Part shown: piece by piece, positions 8,082 to 17,900 of the stretch
How positions within the stretch are numbered: the stretch's first letter is position 1
Layout: every line of letters starts with the position of its first letter
Source of the DNA: Ferrimonas gelatinilytica
GTDB lineage: Bacteria; Pseudomonadota; Gammaproteobacteria; Enterobacterales; Shewanellaceae
Direction of reading: 5' to 3'
Length of the DNA stretch: 64,000 nt
Assembly: GCF_039544205.1 (NCBI RefSeq)
Contig: NZ_BAABLF010000006.1
Coordinates: forward strand, 318,062 to 382,061
Translations under genes and position numbers: made by a program
The notes under the pieces: generated by a model
Told to the model about the DNA's origin: nothing
The model's database searches: none
The model's input: the letters and a program-made list of their open reading frames with translations, nothing else

Positions 8082-9235
8082 AACAGCTTCTCCATGATGC
8101 GCTGGTAACAGAGCGCCAGCTGTTCCAGGTCCGCGATGCGAACGCACTCGTTCACCTTGTGGATGGTGGCGTTACAGGGGCCAAGTTCGACCACCTGGGC
8201 TCCGGTGGGGGCGATGAAACGCCCGTCGGAGGTGCCGCCACTGGTTTGGGGATCCGTCTGCCGCCCGGTGATCTCGGCGATCGCCTCACAGGTGGCGGTG
8301 AGCAGCTCCCCCTCGCCGGTCAGGAAGGGCTCACCGTTGAGGATCCAGTCCAGGTCATACTCCAATCCGTGGCGATCCAACACCTCCATCACCCTCACCT
8401 TCAGGGTATTGGCATGGCTTTCGGTGCAGAAGCGGAAGTTGAACTGTACCTCCAGGGTGCCGGGGATCACGTTGGAGGCCCCGGTGCCGGCGGAGATATT
8501 GGCGATCTGAAAACTGGTGGGGGGGAAGTAGTCGTTACCCTGATCCCAAACCGTCTGCGCCAGTTCCGCCAGGGCGGGCGCCGCGCGGTGAACCGGGTTG
8601 TCCGCCAGGTGGGGGTAGGCGACGTGGCCCTGCACCCCCTTGACGGTGAGGTTACCGGTAAGGCTACCCCGGCGGCCGTTCTTCACCACATCGCCAAGCA
8701 ACTTGGTGCTGGAGGGTTCACCGACGATGCACCAGTCAATCTTCTCCTGGCGCGCCTCCAGAGTCTCGATCACCTTGACGGTGCCGTTGATGAAAGGGCC
8801 CTCCTCGTCAGAGGTGATCAAGAAGGCGATGCTGCCGGCGTGCTCCGGGTGGTCTTCAAGAAAGCGGCGGGTGGCCACCAGGGCGGCGGCGAGGGAGCCT
8901 TTCATATCGGCGGCGCCGCGCCCATGGAGCATGCCGTCGATGATGGTGGGCTCGAAGGGGGGCGTTTTCCAGAGCCCCTCATCGCCGGTAGGCACCACAT
9001 CGGTGTGCCCGGCGAAACAGAACAGCGGCCCCTGCTGGCCCCGGCGTGCCCAGAGGTTGGTGGTGTCATGAAACACCATGGATTCAATTTCAAAGCCCAG
9101 AGGGGCCAGGTAGTCCGCCATCAGGGTCTGGCAGCCTGCATCCTCGGGAGTCACGGAGCGGCGTTGGATCAGGTCACAGGCCAGTTCGAGCAGTTCGCTA
9201 TCGGCAACAGCCGATGTTTGGGATTCACTGGCCAT
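8075..9235 (-). CDS. dapE: Succinyl-diaminopimelate desuccinylase
   Basis: A 386-residue M20-family metalloenzyme. It removes succinate from N-succinyl-LL-diaminopimelate in lysine and peptidoglycan precursor synthesis. Metal-binding and catalytic motifs are visible: FAGHTDVVPTGDE, GRGAADMKGSLAA, TSDEEGPFINGT and, late in the protein, TSGGTSDGRF with a C-terminal His (CNATIHKVNECV). The start overlaps the last 11 bases of the upstream ArsC-like gene (ATGGCCAGTGA), and the end overlaps the M15 peptidase start. All three are therefore one tightly packed operon. Confidence 0.95.
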   Translation of the reverse strand: MASESQTSAVADSELLELACDLIQRRSVTPEDAGCQTLMADYLAPLGFEIESMVFHDTTNLWARRGQQGPLFCFAGHTDVVPTGDEGLWKTPPFEPTIIDGMLHGRGAADMKGSLAAALVATRRFLEDHPEHAGSIAFLITSDEEGPFINGTVKVIETLEARQEKIDWCIVGEPSSTKLLGDVVKNGRRGSLTGNLTVKGVQGHVAYPHLADNPVHRAAPALAELAQTVWDQGNDYFPPTSFQIANISAGTGASNVIPGTLEVQFNFRFCTESHANTLKVRVMEVLDRHGLEYDLDWILNGEPFLTGEGELLTATCEAIAEITGRQTDPQTSGGTSDGRFIAPTGAQVVELGPCNATIHKVNECVRIADLEQLALCYQRIMEKLLC

Positions 9236-9578
9236 ACTGGGTGATCCAGCGATCGTAGTCGGCGGCCTTGAAGCCCACCAGGATATGGTTGCCGGCGGCG
9301 AGCACCGGGCGCTTTATCAGTGTCGGATGGGCCAGTATGAGGGCTTTAGCCTTCTCGTTATCCATATCGGCCTTGTCGCTGTCATCCAGGGTACGCCAGG
9401 TGGTGGAGCGGGTGTTAAGCAGCACCTTGTGTCCCACCTTGGCCAGCCAGGACGCCACCAGATCCGCTTCCAGTCCGTCGCTACGGAAGTCGTGAAAGTC
9501 ATGCTTCCACTGCTGTTGTTCCAGATACTTACGTGCTTTTTTTACCGTGTCGCAACTCTTGATGCCATAGAGGATCAT
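9225..9578 (-). CDS. ArsC/Spx-family protein (YffB-like)
   Basis: Starting at the ATG at 9578 (AGGGA upstream) gives 117 residues, the family's normal size; a longer reading would add a 12-residue non-family extension. The protein begins MILYGIKSCDTVKKARKYLE, with a single N-terminal Cys in the CDT context, and ends with the conserved HPTLIKRPVL segment. E. coli YffB lies next to dapE in the same way. The family has a thioredoxin-like fold; arsenate reduction is unlikely to be its role here, and the true function is unknown. Confidence 0.88.
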   Translation of the reverse strand: MILYGIKSCDTVKKARKYLEQQQWKHDFHDFRSDGLEADLVASWLAKVGHKVLLNTRSTTWRTLDDSDKADMDNEKAKALILAHPTLIKRPVLAAGNHILVGFKAADYDRWITQYGQ

Positions 9579-9678
9579 TCGACGCTGTCCCTGTTTTCGG
9601 AATGTGTCGGGCATTGTTGCATTGGCGCTGCGTTGGCTGCAAGGCCGTACTTTGGATAGCTGGGGGAGGGAAGAAAAG

Positions 9679-9706
9679 GGGCTCCTGCGTGCTGGCTTTT
9701 GAGCCC
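9679..9706 (-). terminator. Probable terminator of the pts operon
   Basis: Read on the minus strand: GGGCTC, a 16-nt loop, GAGCCC, then CTTTTCTT. It sits 12 bp after the crr stop. The long loop lowers confidence. Confidence 0.5.
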
Positions 9707-9717
9707 TGAATCAGGAG

Positions 9718-10227
9718 TTAGAGCTCGACCCGAAGGATCCGCGTTTGGCCGGCGATCACCTCGCCCTCATCCTTCTCCATCGAAGCGACATCTTCCATGT
9801 TGGCGATCACCACCGGGGTGAGCAGGCTCTTGGCGTGCTCTTTGAGATAGTCGAGATCGAACTCCAGGATGGGGTCGCCGGCTTTGACCTGTTGACCCTC
9901 CTGGGCCAGACGGCGAAAGCCCGCACCACCCAGTTCCACGGTATCGATGCCGAAGTGGACGAAGAGTTCCAGTCCCAGGGGGGACTCCAGTGAGAAGGCG
10001 TGGTTGGCATCAAAGAGACGGCCTATGGTGCCGTCGATGGGCGCCAACACCTGGCTGCCCTGGGGATCGATGGCGATGCCGTCACCGACGATCTTCTCGG
10101 AGAAGACCACGTCGGGAACGTCTTCGATGGCGACGATCCGCCCGGAAACCGGTGCGAGGATATCCACCCCATCCACCGGGGTTTCCCGGTTGGCCACTAT
10201 CCTACGCAATCTACTGAGAAAACCCAT
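9718..10227 (-). CDS. crr: PTS glucose-specific EIIA component (EIIA-Glc)
   Basis: 169 residues, the size of E. coli EIIA-Glc. Both active-site histidines are present: His76 in DANHAFSLES and the phosphorylated His91 in FVHFGIDTVEL. The domain begins DILAPVSGRIVAIEDVPD as expected. AAAGG lies 7 nt before the ATG, and the gene follows ptsI by 18 bp. It takes phosphate from HPr, passes it to EIIB domains and, unphosphorylated, mediates inducer exclusion (family knowledge). No EIIBC gene is in the window. Confidence 0.96.
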   Translation of the reverse strand: MGFLSRLRRIVANRETPVDGVDILAPVSGRIVAIEDVPDVVFSEKIVGDGIAIDPQGSQVLAPIDGTIGRLFDANHAFSLESPLGLELFVHFGIDTVELGGAGFRRLAQEGQQVKAGDPILEFDLDYLKEHAKSLLTPVVIANMEDVASMEKDEGEVIAGQTRILRVEL

Positions 10228-10245
10228 TTACATGCCTTTGTATTT

Positions 10246-11952
10246 TTAAGATGGTGGCGCGAAATTTGATCCAATGGTAGCTGATAATCCCGCAGCGAGA
10301 CAATCATTTAACAGCGTATTGAGCTGTTCGCAGGTGTCACATTCCAGCGCCTTTTCAAGCAGTTTCCGGCCCTGTTGATGCCGGTACTGGTGGATGAGGT
10401 GCTTGACTGGGCCGGATTGGCCCGCCGGGATGCTTAACTGCCTGAGGCCCATCGCCAGGAGTAGCCAGATGGCCCGGCTGTCTGCACCGAGATCACCGCA
10501 CAGGGAGAGGGGCAGTCCATGGCGTAAGCTGGTGCCACAGCAGTAACGGAGGATCCGCAACAGGGGGGGGCTCAGGGCCGGGTAGTGGGGGCTTACCCTG
10601 GGGTTGAGCCGGTCGGCGGCGAGGCAGTACTGGGTCAGGTCGTTGCTGCCGATACTGGCAAAGTCCAGGTAGGGGGCGAACAGTTCCAGGCAGCAGGCAG
10701 CGGCCGGGGTTTCCACCATCATGCCCAGGGGAAGGTCCGGTGTCATGCGTAGCCGCTGTTTGACCTCATCCAGTACCCGGCGCAAGGCATGGAGCTCTTC
10801 GACCAGGCTGACCATCGGCAGCAACAGCTTGACCGGGTACTCCATGGCAAGGCGGACAACTGCTTCGAACTGTGTCTTAAGGTGTTCCGGCTGCTGCAGG
10901 CCGAGGCGGATCGCCCGCACCCCAAGGGCGGGGTTGGGCTCCTGGAGTGCCAGTCCCGGTAAATTTTTGTCGGCGCCGAAGTCAAAGCTTCGGATCACCA
11001 GTGGCCGCCCCTCCAATTGCCGGGCGATGGCCCGGTAGAGCAGGTATTGCCGCTCGGCACTGGGCCAACCCCCTTCGGCCATGTAGAGAAACTCGGTACG
11101 CAGCAGGCCGACCCCGTCCAGGCCCGTCTTGGGGATTAGGGCGGCCTCCTCGTCGCTGCCGATGTTACCAAAGAGCCAGACGCGTTCACCGTCGCCGGTG
11201 ACCGCCGGTTGGGGCAGCCGTTCGTCAAAGTGTCGCTGCTGTTGCCGCCATCGTGTCATGGCATCGGCAAACAGGGCCTGATCCGACGCCTGGGTCGCCA
11301 CCGTTAACTGGCCCGCATCGCCATCGAGCAGGACCGGGCCCGCACAGAGACGCTGGCAGGCATCCTCCAGGACAATCCCCGGAAGGCCTGCGCTGCGAAG
11401 CAAGATGGCCAGGTGATCTGTGCTGGTGCCCTGGGCCAGTATCAGCCCAGACAGGTGCTGCTTGGGCAGTTGAATAAACTCCGCCGCAGTCAGTTCCGGC
11501 ACCGCCAGGATGGTGTTCTCGGCGAGGTCTTGCGGCAGGGAAAGGCTCTCTCCGCGACTGCGCCGAGCCATCCGTTGGCCAAGGCTGCGCACGTCGCGGC
11601 TGCGTTTGAGCATCTGGGGATCGTCCAGGGTGGCCAGCAGGTCGGCGTGTTCCCCTAAGACCTGGCCGATGGCGCTATGGAGGGCGTCGCCGGCATCGAG
11701 CCGATGATGGATCTCAAGGCGCAGCTCCCCATCATCCAGCAGCAGCCGATCCGCCTCAAGCAACTGACGTTCACTGGGGGTCAGGTCCTGACGCAGTAGC
11801 AGGGTGTCCAGTGCCGACAACTCCTGCTGCAGGAGGGTGTCCAGATCCAGCTCGGCGGCCTTGGCAGGAGGGGGGCTTTGGCTGTCGCAGGGGTGTAACT
11901 GCCCCAGCGCCATGCCGGGACTGATGGGAATGGCGCTGAAGACTTTGGACAT
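10246..11952 (-). CDS. ptsI: Phosphoenolpyruvate-protein phosphotransferase (enzyme I), sequence-divergent
   Basis: 568 residues, close to the 575 of E. coli EI. It transfers phosphate from PEP to HPr. The PEP-site residues are kept: VIRSFDFGADK, LLRTEFLYM, MVETPAAA, GSNDLTQYCLAADR and the catalytic Cys in SLCGDLGADS. The phospho-His region is unusual: the normal GGRTSHTSIMAR reads GTSTDHLAILLR here, aligning without gaps, so His180 is kept but its neighbours differ. Many other positions also diverge. It sits between ptsH (17 bp upstream) and crr (18 bp downstream) in the standard order. Confidence 0.93.
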   Translation of the reverse strand: MSKVFSAIPISPGMALGQLHPCDSQSPPPAKAAELDLDTLLQQELSALDTLLLRQDLTPSERQLLEADRLLLDDGELRLEIHHRLDAGDALHSAIGQVLGEHADLLATLDDPQMLKRSRDVRSLGQRMARRSRGESLSLPQDLAENTILAVPELTAAEFIQLPKQHLSGLILAQGTSTDHLAILLRSAGLPGIVLEDACQRLCAGPVLLDGDAGQLTVATQASDQALFADAMTRWRQQQRHFDERLPQPAVTGDGERVWLFGNIGSDEEAALIPKTGLDGVGLLRTEFLYMAEGGWPSAERQYLLYRAIARQLEGRPLVIRSFDFGADKNLPGLALQEPNPALGVRAIRLGLQQPEHLKTQFEAVVRLAMEYPVKLLLPMVSLVEELHALRRVLDEVKQRLRMTPDLPLGMMVETPAAACCLELFAPYLDFASIGSNDLTQYCLAADRLNPRVSPHYPALSPPLLRILRYCCGTSLRHGLPLSLCGDLGADSRAIWLLLAMGLRQLSIPAGQSGPVKHLIHQYRHQQGRKLLEKALECDTCEQLNTLLNDCLAAGLSATIGSNFAPPS

Positions 11953-11969
11953 GCCGGGGATCCTTGGAG

Positions 11970-12227
11970 TTAGGTCAGTTCGGCCAGGAGGGTGGCGAGC
12001 GTCTCGACCGCCTCATCGCTTTGTGGCCCCTCGGCGCACAACCGGATGGTGGTGCCCTGGCGCAGGTTCAGGGTCTGGAGGCGAAACAGGCTTTTGGCAC
12101 TGGCACGACGGCCGTCGCTATGGATGGTGATGTCGCAGGGATACTGCTGGGCCGCTTTAACCAAAAGCGCGGCTGGACGGGTGTGAAGCCCGTGGGGTGC
12201 CCTGATAGTAACGTCGCGTTGCTGCAT
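11970..12227 (-). CDS. ptsH: Phosphocarrier protein HPr
   Basis: Starting at ATG 12227 gives 85 residues, the standard HPr length, with the phosphorylated His at exactly residue 15 (APHGLHTRPAALLVKAA) and the regulatory-type Ser at 46 (ASAKSLFRLQTL). The alternative upstream TTG at 12266 would add 13 non-family residues. No strong Shine-Dalgarno is visible. First gene of ptsH-ptsI-crr, separated from cysK by a terminator. Confidence 0.95.
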   Translation of the reverse strand: MQQRDVTIRAPHGLHTRPAALLVKAAQQYPCDITIHSDGRRASAKSLFRLQTLNLRQGTTIRLCAEGPQSDEAVETLATLLAELT

Positions 12228-12365
12228 GGATTCGGACGGTGGGTTGGGTGGTGGCTTTGGGCGCAAAGGATACTGTTACCCCCACGGCTGGTCAATTCCA
12301 AGCCGAAAATGACTCGCTCGTGTTCGTGAGGAAGCGGTGTAAAGGGGAGTGTTCACACAGATAAA

Positions 12366-12392
12366 GAGAAAGCGGCCATGGGCCGCTTTCTC
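12366..12392 (-). terminator. Terminator downstream of cysK
   Basis: A perfect 12-bp stem (GAGAAAGCGGCC) with a 3-nt loop, followed on the minus strand by TTTAT. It separates cysK from the ptsHI-crr genes, so readthrough between the two units should be limited. Confidence 0.75.
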
Positions 12393-12414
12393 AAGGCAAG
12401 GGTGCAGCAGGGGG

Positions 12415-13389
12415 TTACTGCACGTTTTCCGCGTCGGTAAAGACGCCGGCGAACAGGGCCGAGGAGAGGTAACGCTCCGCGGCGGAGGGCAGCACTACGA
12501 CGATGGTCTTGTCTTTGAGCTCCGGCTTGGCGGCCAGCAATTTATTGACCGCGACCACGGCGGCTCCGGAGCTTATCCCGGCGAGGATCCCCTCTTCATC
12601 CATGAGTCGACGTGCCATGGCGATCGACTCGTCGTTACCCACGGTGATCGCCTCATCCACCATCTCCAGGTCCAGGTTGCCGGGGATAAAGCCGGCACCG
12701 ATCCCCTGGATCTTGTGGGGGCCAGGAGTGAGCTCCTCACCCCGAAGGGCCTGGCTGATTACCGGCGAGTCCTCAGGTTCCACGGCAACGGTGTGGATCG
12801 CTTTCCCTTTGGTCAGTTTCAGGTAGCGGCTGGTGCCGGTGAGGGTACCACCGGTGCCCACGCCGGCGACGAAGACATCGATGGCACCGTCGGTGTCGTT
12901 CCAGATCTCCGGCCCGGTGGTTTTTTCATGGATCTCTACGTTGGCCGGGTTCTCGAACTGCTGCAACAGGACGTAGCGGTCCGGATTACTGGCGCGGATC
13001 TCTTCCGCTTTAGCCACGGCGCCTTTCATCCCCTTTGCACCCTCGGTCAGCACCAGGTTTGCGCCCAGGGCCTTGAGCAGTTTACGACGTTCCAGGCTCA
13101 TGGTGTTGGGCATGGTCAGGGTGATGGGGTAGCCCCGGGAGGCGGCAACAAACGCCAGGGCGATGCCGGTGTTGCCGGAGGTCGGCTCGATGATCTCTTT
13201 ACCTTCGCCCAGAGTTCCGCGTTTCTCTGCGTCCCAGATCATGTTGGCGCCCAGCCGGCATTTCACGCTGAAGGAGGGGTTGCGTGCCTCGATCTTGGCC
13301 AGCACATTGGTGCCCTCGGTGACCCGGTTCAGTCGAACCAGGGGGGTGTTACCGATAGAGAGAGAGTTGTCATCGTAAATCTTTGCCAT
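12415..13389 (-). CDS. cysK: Cysteine synthase A (O-acetylserine sulfhydrylase)
   Basis: The ATG at 13389 (AAGGA upstream) gives 324 residues beginning MAKIYDDNSLSIGNTPLVRL. The PLP lysine is Lys43 in NPSFSVKCRLGANM, the phosphate/substrate loop is EPTSGNTGIALAF, and the PLP-phosphate loop GVGTGGTLTGTSRYLK is intact. The C-terminus lacks an obvious extra domain. The enzyme makes cysteine from O-acetylserine and sulfide. It sits near cysZ (sulfate uptake), separated from it by tRNA-Ser. Confidence 0.96.
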   Translation of the reverse strand: MAKIYDDNSLSIGNTPLVRLNRVTEGTNVLAKIEARNPSFSVKCRLGANMIWDAEKRGTLGEGKEIIEPTSGNTGIALAFVAASRGYPITLTMPNTMSLERRKLLKALGANLVLTEGAKGMKGAVAKAEEIRASNPDRYVLLQQFENPANVEIHEKTTGPEIWNDTDGAIDVFVAGVGTGGTLTGTSRYLKLTKGKAIHTVAVEPEDSPVISQALRGEELTPGPHKIQGIGAGFIPGNLDLEMVDEAITVGNDESIAMARRLMDEEGILAGISSGAAVVAVNKLLAAKPELKDKTIVVVLPSAAERYLSSALFAGVFTDAENVQ

Positions 13390-13765
13390 AGCTGCTGTTT
13401 CCTTCGCTGTAGACGGGCTAACTGATGTTAGCTTATCCGCTGTGCTCGATGGGGGAAGTGACGTTTCAGCATTCCTTATGCCCAATCGTAATTAGCGGCC
13501 GTGTATTTGGAATAACGTTGCAAGTGTGGCCGGTGGTTGGGACCAGGCGATTGATAGATATGAGAAAGTTGATCGAATCCATTTTAAGCAGCGCACCGCT
13601 TTTTTTTCAGCGGATGACCCCTTTACCCCGATAATGGCAGGCGAGCGCTCTCTTCTTGGACTCGGCGACAGTCTCTGCGGGTTAAAAAAGGGGCGGCAGA
13701 GGGGGCGCAAAAGAAGGGAATTGGTGAAGTTGTGCCCAAACGCACGAAAAGAGGCGGATCGGCGC

Positions 13766-13794
13766 TTGACCCCTTGGGGGGCAGGACGTAAAGT
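13766..13794 (+). promoter_or_regulatory. Promoter of tRNA-Ser
   Basis: TTGACC (13766-13771), a 17-bp spacer, then TAAAGT (13789-13794). A GC-rich segment (ACGCCCGC) follows the -10, as in promoters under stringent control. The remainder of 13390-13765 shows no supported gene. Confidence 0.5.
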
Positions 13795-13833
13795 TACGCC
13801 CGCTGACACGGCAGAGTGTCTCAGCAAAAAATT

Positions 13834-13921
13834 GGTCAGGTGTCCGAGTGGCTGAAGGAGCACGCCTGGAAAGTGTGTATACGGCAACGTATCGAGAGTT
13901 CGAATCTCTCCCTGACCGCCA
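13834..13921 (+). tRNA. serX: tRNA-Ser (anticodon GGA)
   Basis: An 88-nt class II tRNA with encoded CCA. Acceptor arms GGTCAGG and CCTGACC pair fully; the discriminator is G. The anticodon loop CTGGAAA gives anticodon GGA, reading UCC/UCU. A long variable arm (GTGTATACGGCAACGTATC region) marks it as a serine tRNA, and the T-loop GTTCGAATC is standard. The body is nearly identical to my recollection of the E. coli GGA isoacceptor. Confidence 0.96.
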
Positions 13922-13929
13922 TACAGTAC

Positions 13930-13954
13930 AAAACCCACCCTCGAGGTGGGTTTT
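13930..13954 (+). terminator. Terminator of tRNA-Ser
   Basis: AAAACCCACC and GGTGGGTTTT form a 10-bp stem around CTCGA, with a T-rich end, 8 bp after the tRNA CCA. Confidence 0.88.
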
Positions 13955-14070
13955 GTCGTTTCTGCGCCCGGGCATTCTCTTGTGGGGTATTTGCCCGCTG
14001 ACTGCTTCCGGGTTCGGCCACGTCAACCGGCGGGGGTCAACACGCCGGCGACGGGTGGAGCTCCTGAGCG

Positions 14071-14865
14071 TTACGGCAGATCGTCAAAGCGCCCATGTAC
14101 CTCCCGGTACTGGTCCACCCAGAGTGCGGTGGCCCCGCAGATCGCAACGGGCATCAGGACCAGGTTGAGCAGTGGGATCATCGCCATCACGGCGGCACTG
14201 GCGCCGAAACTGAAGCTGCGCCAGCGCTGCATCGATAGGGCATCGCGCATTCGGCTGAAGGGCACCTTGTGGTTATCAAACGGGTAATCCAGGTACTGCA
14301 CCGAGAGCATCCAGGCGGTAAAGCAGAACCAGATCACGGCGCCGATCCCCGGCACGAACAGCAGGATCAGGCCAAACAGCAGCGCCCGGGGCAGGTAGTA
14401 CATCAATTTGGTCCACTCCCGTCCAATCAGCCTCGGTGTGTCCTTGATCAGGTCGATTACGCCGCCGGTATCCAGCGCCTGGCCCGTTAATTTTTTCTCC
14501 ACCTGCTCCGCCAGCAGGCCGTTAAAGGGGGCGGCGATGAAGTTCATGATGGCGCTGAAAAGGAAGGACGCGCTGATCAGCACGGTCACCACCGCCAGGG
14601 GCCAGAGCACCACATCCAGCCATCCCAGAAACTCCGGCAGCCAGGCCACCACTTGCTCGATCCAGACGCCCATACGCTGAAACAGCCAGTAAAAGGCAAA
14701 CGAAAACAGCAGCAGGTTGATCCCCAGGGGAAGCGCAACGAATCGGCGCAGCCCCGGTTGACGGATCAGTTCAAAGCCCTTGATGAAATACTGCGCGCCG
14801 CTGGCGCCTTGAGGAAAAACCGGTTCTCGCATGATCTCCAACCATAAGGATGAGGGAACTCTCAT
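14071..14865 (-). CDS. cysZ: Sulfate transporter CysZ
   Basis: An integral inner-membrane protein (264 aa from this start). Family landmarks are FIKGFELIRQPGLRRFVALP, NFIAAPFNGLLAEQVE, REWTKLMYYLPRALLF and YPFDNHKVPFSRMRDAL. CysZ imports sulfate for cysteine synthesis, in keeping with nearby cysK. The start is uncertain: ATG 14865 has GAGGA 10 nt upstream, while ATG 14832 matches the family N-terminus better but has GGAG only 3 nt away. It is transcribed divergently from smc. Confidence 0.93.
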   Translation of the reverse strand: MRVPSSLWLEIMREPVFPQGASGAQYFIKGFELIRQPGLRRFVALPLGINLLLFSFAFYWLFQRMGVWIEQVVAWLPEFLGWLDVVLWPLAVVTVLISASFLFSAIMNFIAAPFNGLLAEQVEKKLTGQALDTGGVIDLIKDTPRLIGREWTKLMYYLPRALLFGLILLFVPGIGAVIWFCFTAWMLSVQYLDYPFDNHKVPFSRMRDALSMQRWRSFSFGASAAVMAMIPLLNLVLMPVAICGATALWVDQYREVHGRFDDLP

Positions 14866-14983
14866 TGTGTTGTGATCCTCGCCACCGGGTCAACATGACT
14901 CGGATTTCAGGCTGTTACAAAACATTGAAGGCTTTGGTAAAGTGGCGGAATTCCCATTCTCAACTGAGATGCCCAGGCCCCTC

Positions 14984-17900
14984 ATGCGGCTGAAACTTAT
15001 TAAGCTGGCTGGCTTCAAATCTTTTGTCGACCCCACCAAGGTGCCCTTTCCCGATGCCATGACCGCCATTGTCGGGCCCAACGGCTGCGGCAAATCCAAC
15101 GTGATTGATGCGGTGCGCTGGGTACTGGGGGAGAGCAGCGCCAAAAACCTTCGTGGCGACGCGATGACGGACGTGATCTTCAATGGGTCCACCGGTCGTA
15201 AAGCCTCGTCGGTGGCCAGCGTCGAGCTGGTGTTTGACAACAGCGAGGGACGCCTCCAGGGGCAATATGGCAGCTACGCCGAGATCTCGGTGAAACGTCA
15301 GGTCAACAGCGACGCCCAGTCCAGTTACTTTCTCAATGGCAGCAAATGCCGCCGCCGTGACATTACCGATCTCTTTGCTGGGACCGGCCTGGGGCCGCGC
15401 AGTTACGCCATCATTGAGCAGGGGACGGTTTCCCGGCTGATCGAGTCCAAGCCTCAGGAGCTGAGGGTATTTATCGAGGAGGCGGCGGGGATCTCCCGTT
15501 ACAAGGAGCGGCGTCGCGAGACGGAGAACCGGATCCGTCACACCCGGGAGAACCTGGAGAGGCTGCAGGATGTGCGCACAGAGTTGGCGGCCCAGATTGA
15601 GCGTCTCCATCGTCAGGCGGAAGCCGCGCGTCGTTTTCGTACCCTCAAAGCGGAGGAGCAAACCCTTCAGGGGCAGGTGCTGGCGCTGAAGTGGCGGGAA
15701 CTGACCGAACAGATCAGTGGACTCGACGGTCGGATTGCCGAGTTGGAGCGTGAAAAGGATCAGCGCCAGGATGCGGTGAGCGGTGATGAAGCTGAGTTGG
15801 TGCGGCTGCAACAGCAGAAGAGCGACCTCACCGCCGAACTGGAACAGCAGCGACAGCAATGGATGCAGGGCAGTGCCACGGTGACCCGTCTGGAACAGCA
15901 GATTTTGCATACCCGTCAGCAGGCTCAGCAACTGGAGGAGGGGATCCGGCAGCTCCAGTCGGACCAGGGTCAAAGCGAAGCCCAGTTGACCATTCTGATT
16001 GAGGAGCAGCAGGCGCTGGAGGCGGAGTTGATTGAGCAGGCACCGCAGACCGAGCAGATGGTGCAGCAGGCGCAGCTCCTGGAGGAGGCGCTGGAGCGGC
16101 AGATGGCCCAGTCCGAGCGGTTGGAGCAGAGCCGGGAGCAGCAGCGAGCGAACAAAGAGCAGGCGGAGCGAACGCTCCAGGTTAACCAGGTGGAGCGTGC
16201 CGCGATCACGCGTGAGCGCCAACAGATCCAACAGCAACAGGCGCAGTTGCAGGCACAGTCTTCACAGTGGCTCAACGAGTCCGAGGCGAGCGCACGCCGG
16301 CAGGTCCTGGTCACGGCTATCACAGAGAGTGAGCAGGCGCTGGCATTTCAACAGCACACCCTTGACCAGACCACCGAAGCGGCTAACGGCCGGGAGCGGG
16401 AGCGGGAGGCGACGCAGGCAGAGCGCGCAGCGGGCCAGGAGCAGCAGGCCAAACTGGCGGGGCGGTTGCACTCCCTTGAGACCCTGATCCAGGCGCGGCA
16501 ACCTGAGTTGCCGGCCCCCTTCGATCGCCTGCCCCGGGCCTGGCAGCAGATCCAGGTGATGCCCGGTTGGGAAGCTGCCCTGGAGCAGGTGCTGGGTGCG
16601 CAGGTGCAGGCGGTGATCGGCGCCGATGAACTCCCCCTGCCTGCGGGGCTGTCCCGGCTTGCCCCGGTGCCGGCAGAAGCTGCTTTCCCTCAGGATAATA
16701 CCCATCGGGCGTGGCCCAGGTTGCTTGAGTGCGTCGACAGCCCCTTTAACCTTGAACCCTGGCTTGGTCATGTCTACTGCGCCGACAGCCTTGAGCTGGC
16801 ACAACAGCGCCTGGCCCAGTGTGATCCCCACGAGTCGATGGTCCTGTCGGATGGACGCTGGCTGGGGCGGGGCTTTGAGATCGCACCGGGCAGCACGGAG
16901 TCGCCGCCACTCACTGCGCTGTTGGCGCAGCAACAGGAGACAGAGGCGCAACTGTCGCAAGTGGTGGCCAGCCTGACCACCGTCGAAAAGCGGTTGCAGG
17001 ATACGGACCTGGGTTGCGCTAACGACAAGCGGCAGATTGAGCAGCAGCGTAGCGAGCTGCAGCGAATCAAGGAGGAGCTTCGGGATCACCAGGTGACGCT
17101 GGCACAGTGGGATCGGGAGTTGACGCGGCAGCGTGAGCAGCGGGCGTTTACCGATGAGCAGCAAGCCGGGTTAGCGGAGCGATTGGAGCTCCTGGCAGAG
17201 AAGGAGTGGGAGCTGGATGAGCAGCGCGAAGCCCAATTGCAGCTGCTGGAGCAGGCTCAACAGGTTTTGGCGGATATCGAGCAGCAACGCGAGCAACAGC
17301 GTGAAAACCTTAAGCAGCAGCAAGCGCAGCTGAGCGAGGTTAACCGTCAGTTGCAGCAGGGGCAGCTTCGTCAGCAGCAGGTGGAGACCCGGTTGCAGGG
17401 GCTGGCTCAGCGACAGGTGCAGGCTCGTGAGGCGGCGCAGGGATGGCAACAACGGCTGGAGCAGTCCCAGCAGAAGCTGGAGGCACTTGCTTATCCGCGG
17501 GAGGAGTACGAGGAAGCGTTGGAGCAGGCGCTGGTGCAGCGCGGCGAAATTGAGGCGGTACTGAACGAACAACAGGAAGCTCTGGCGTCGCTGGAGCAGG
17601 CCCTGCTGGCACTCAATGAACGGCAGCGGAGGGCACAGGCTGCGGTCAATGAGGTCGCCGAGAAGCTCAACCAGCATCAATTGACCCGGGAGGGGTTGAG
17701 GGCACAGGCACAGGGGCAGCGAGATCTGCTCCATGAAGTGCAGATTGACCTGCAGCAGGCCCTGACTACGCTCACCCCTGAGATGGTGCTGAGCCAGTGC
17801 AACACTCAGCTGGAGAAGGTACGGGATAGGATCCGCCGCTTGGGCGCGATCAACATGGCGGCCATCGAAGAGTATGATCAGCAACTGGCCCGAAAGCAGT

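Noticed and set aside
13390..13765. Open frames between cysK and the tRNA
   Set aside because: No ribosome site or motif; some read through the tRNA on the opposite strand.
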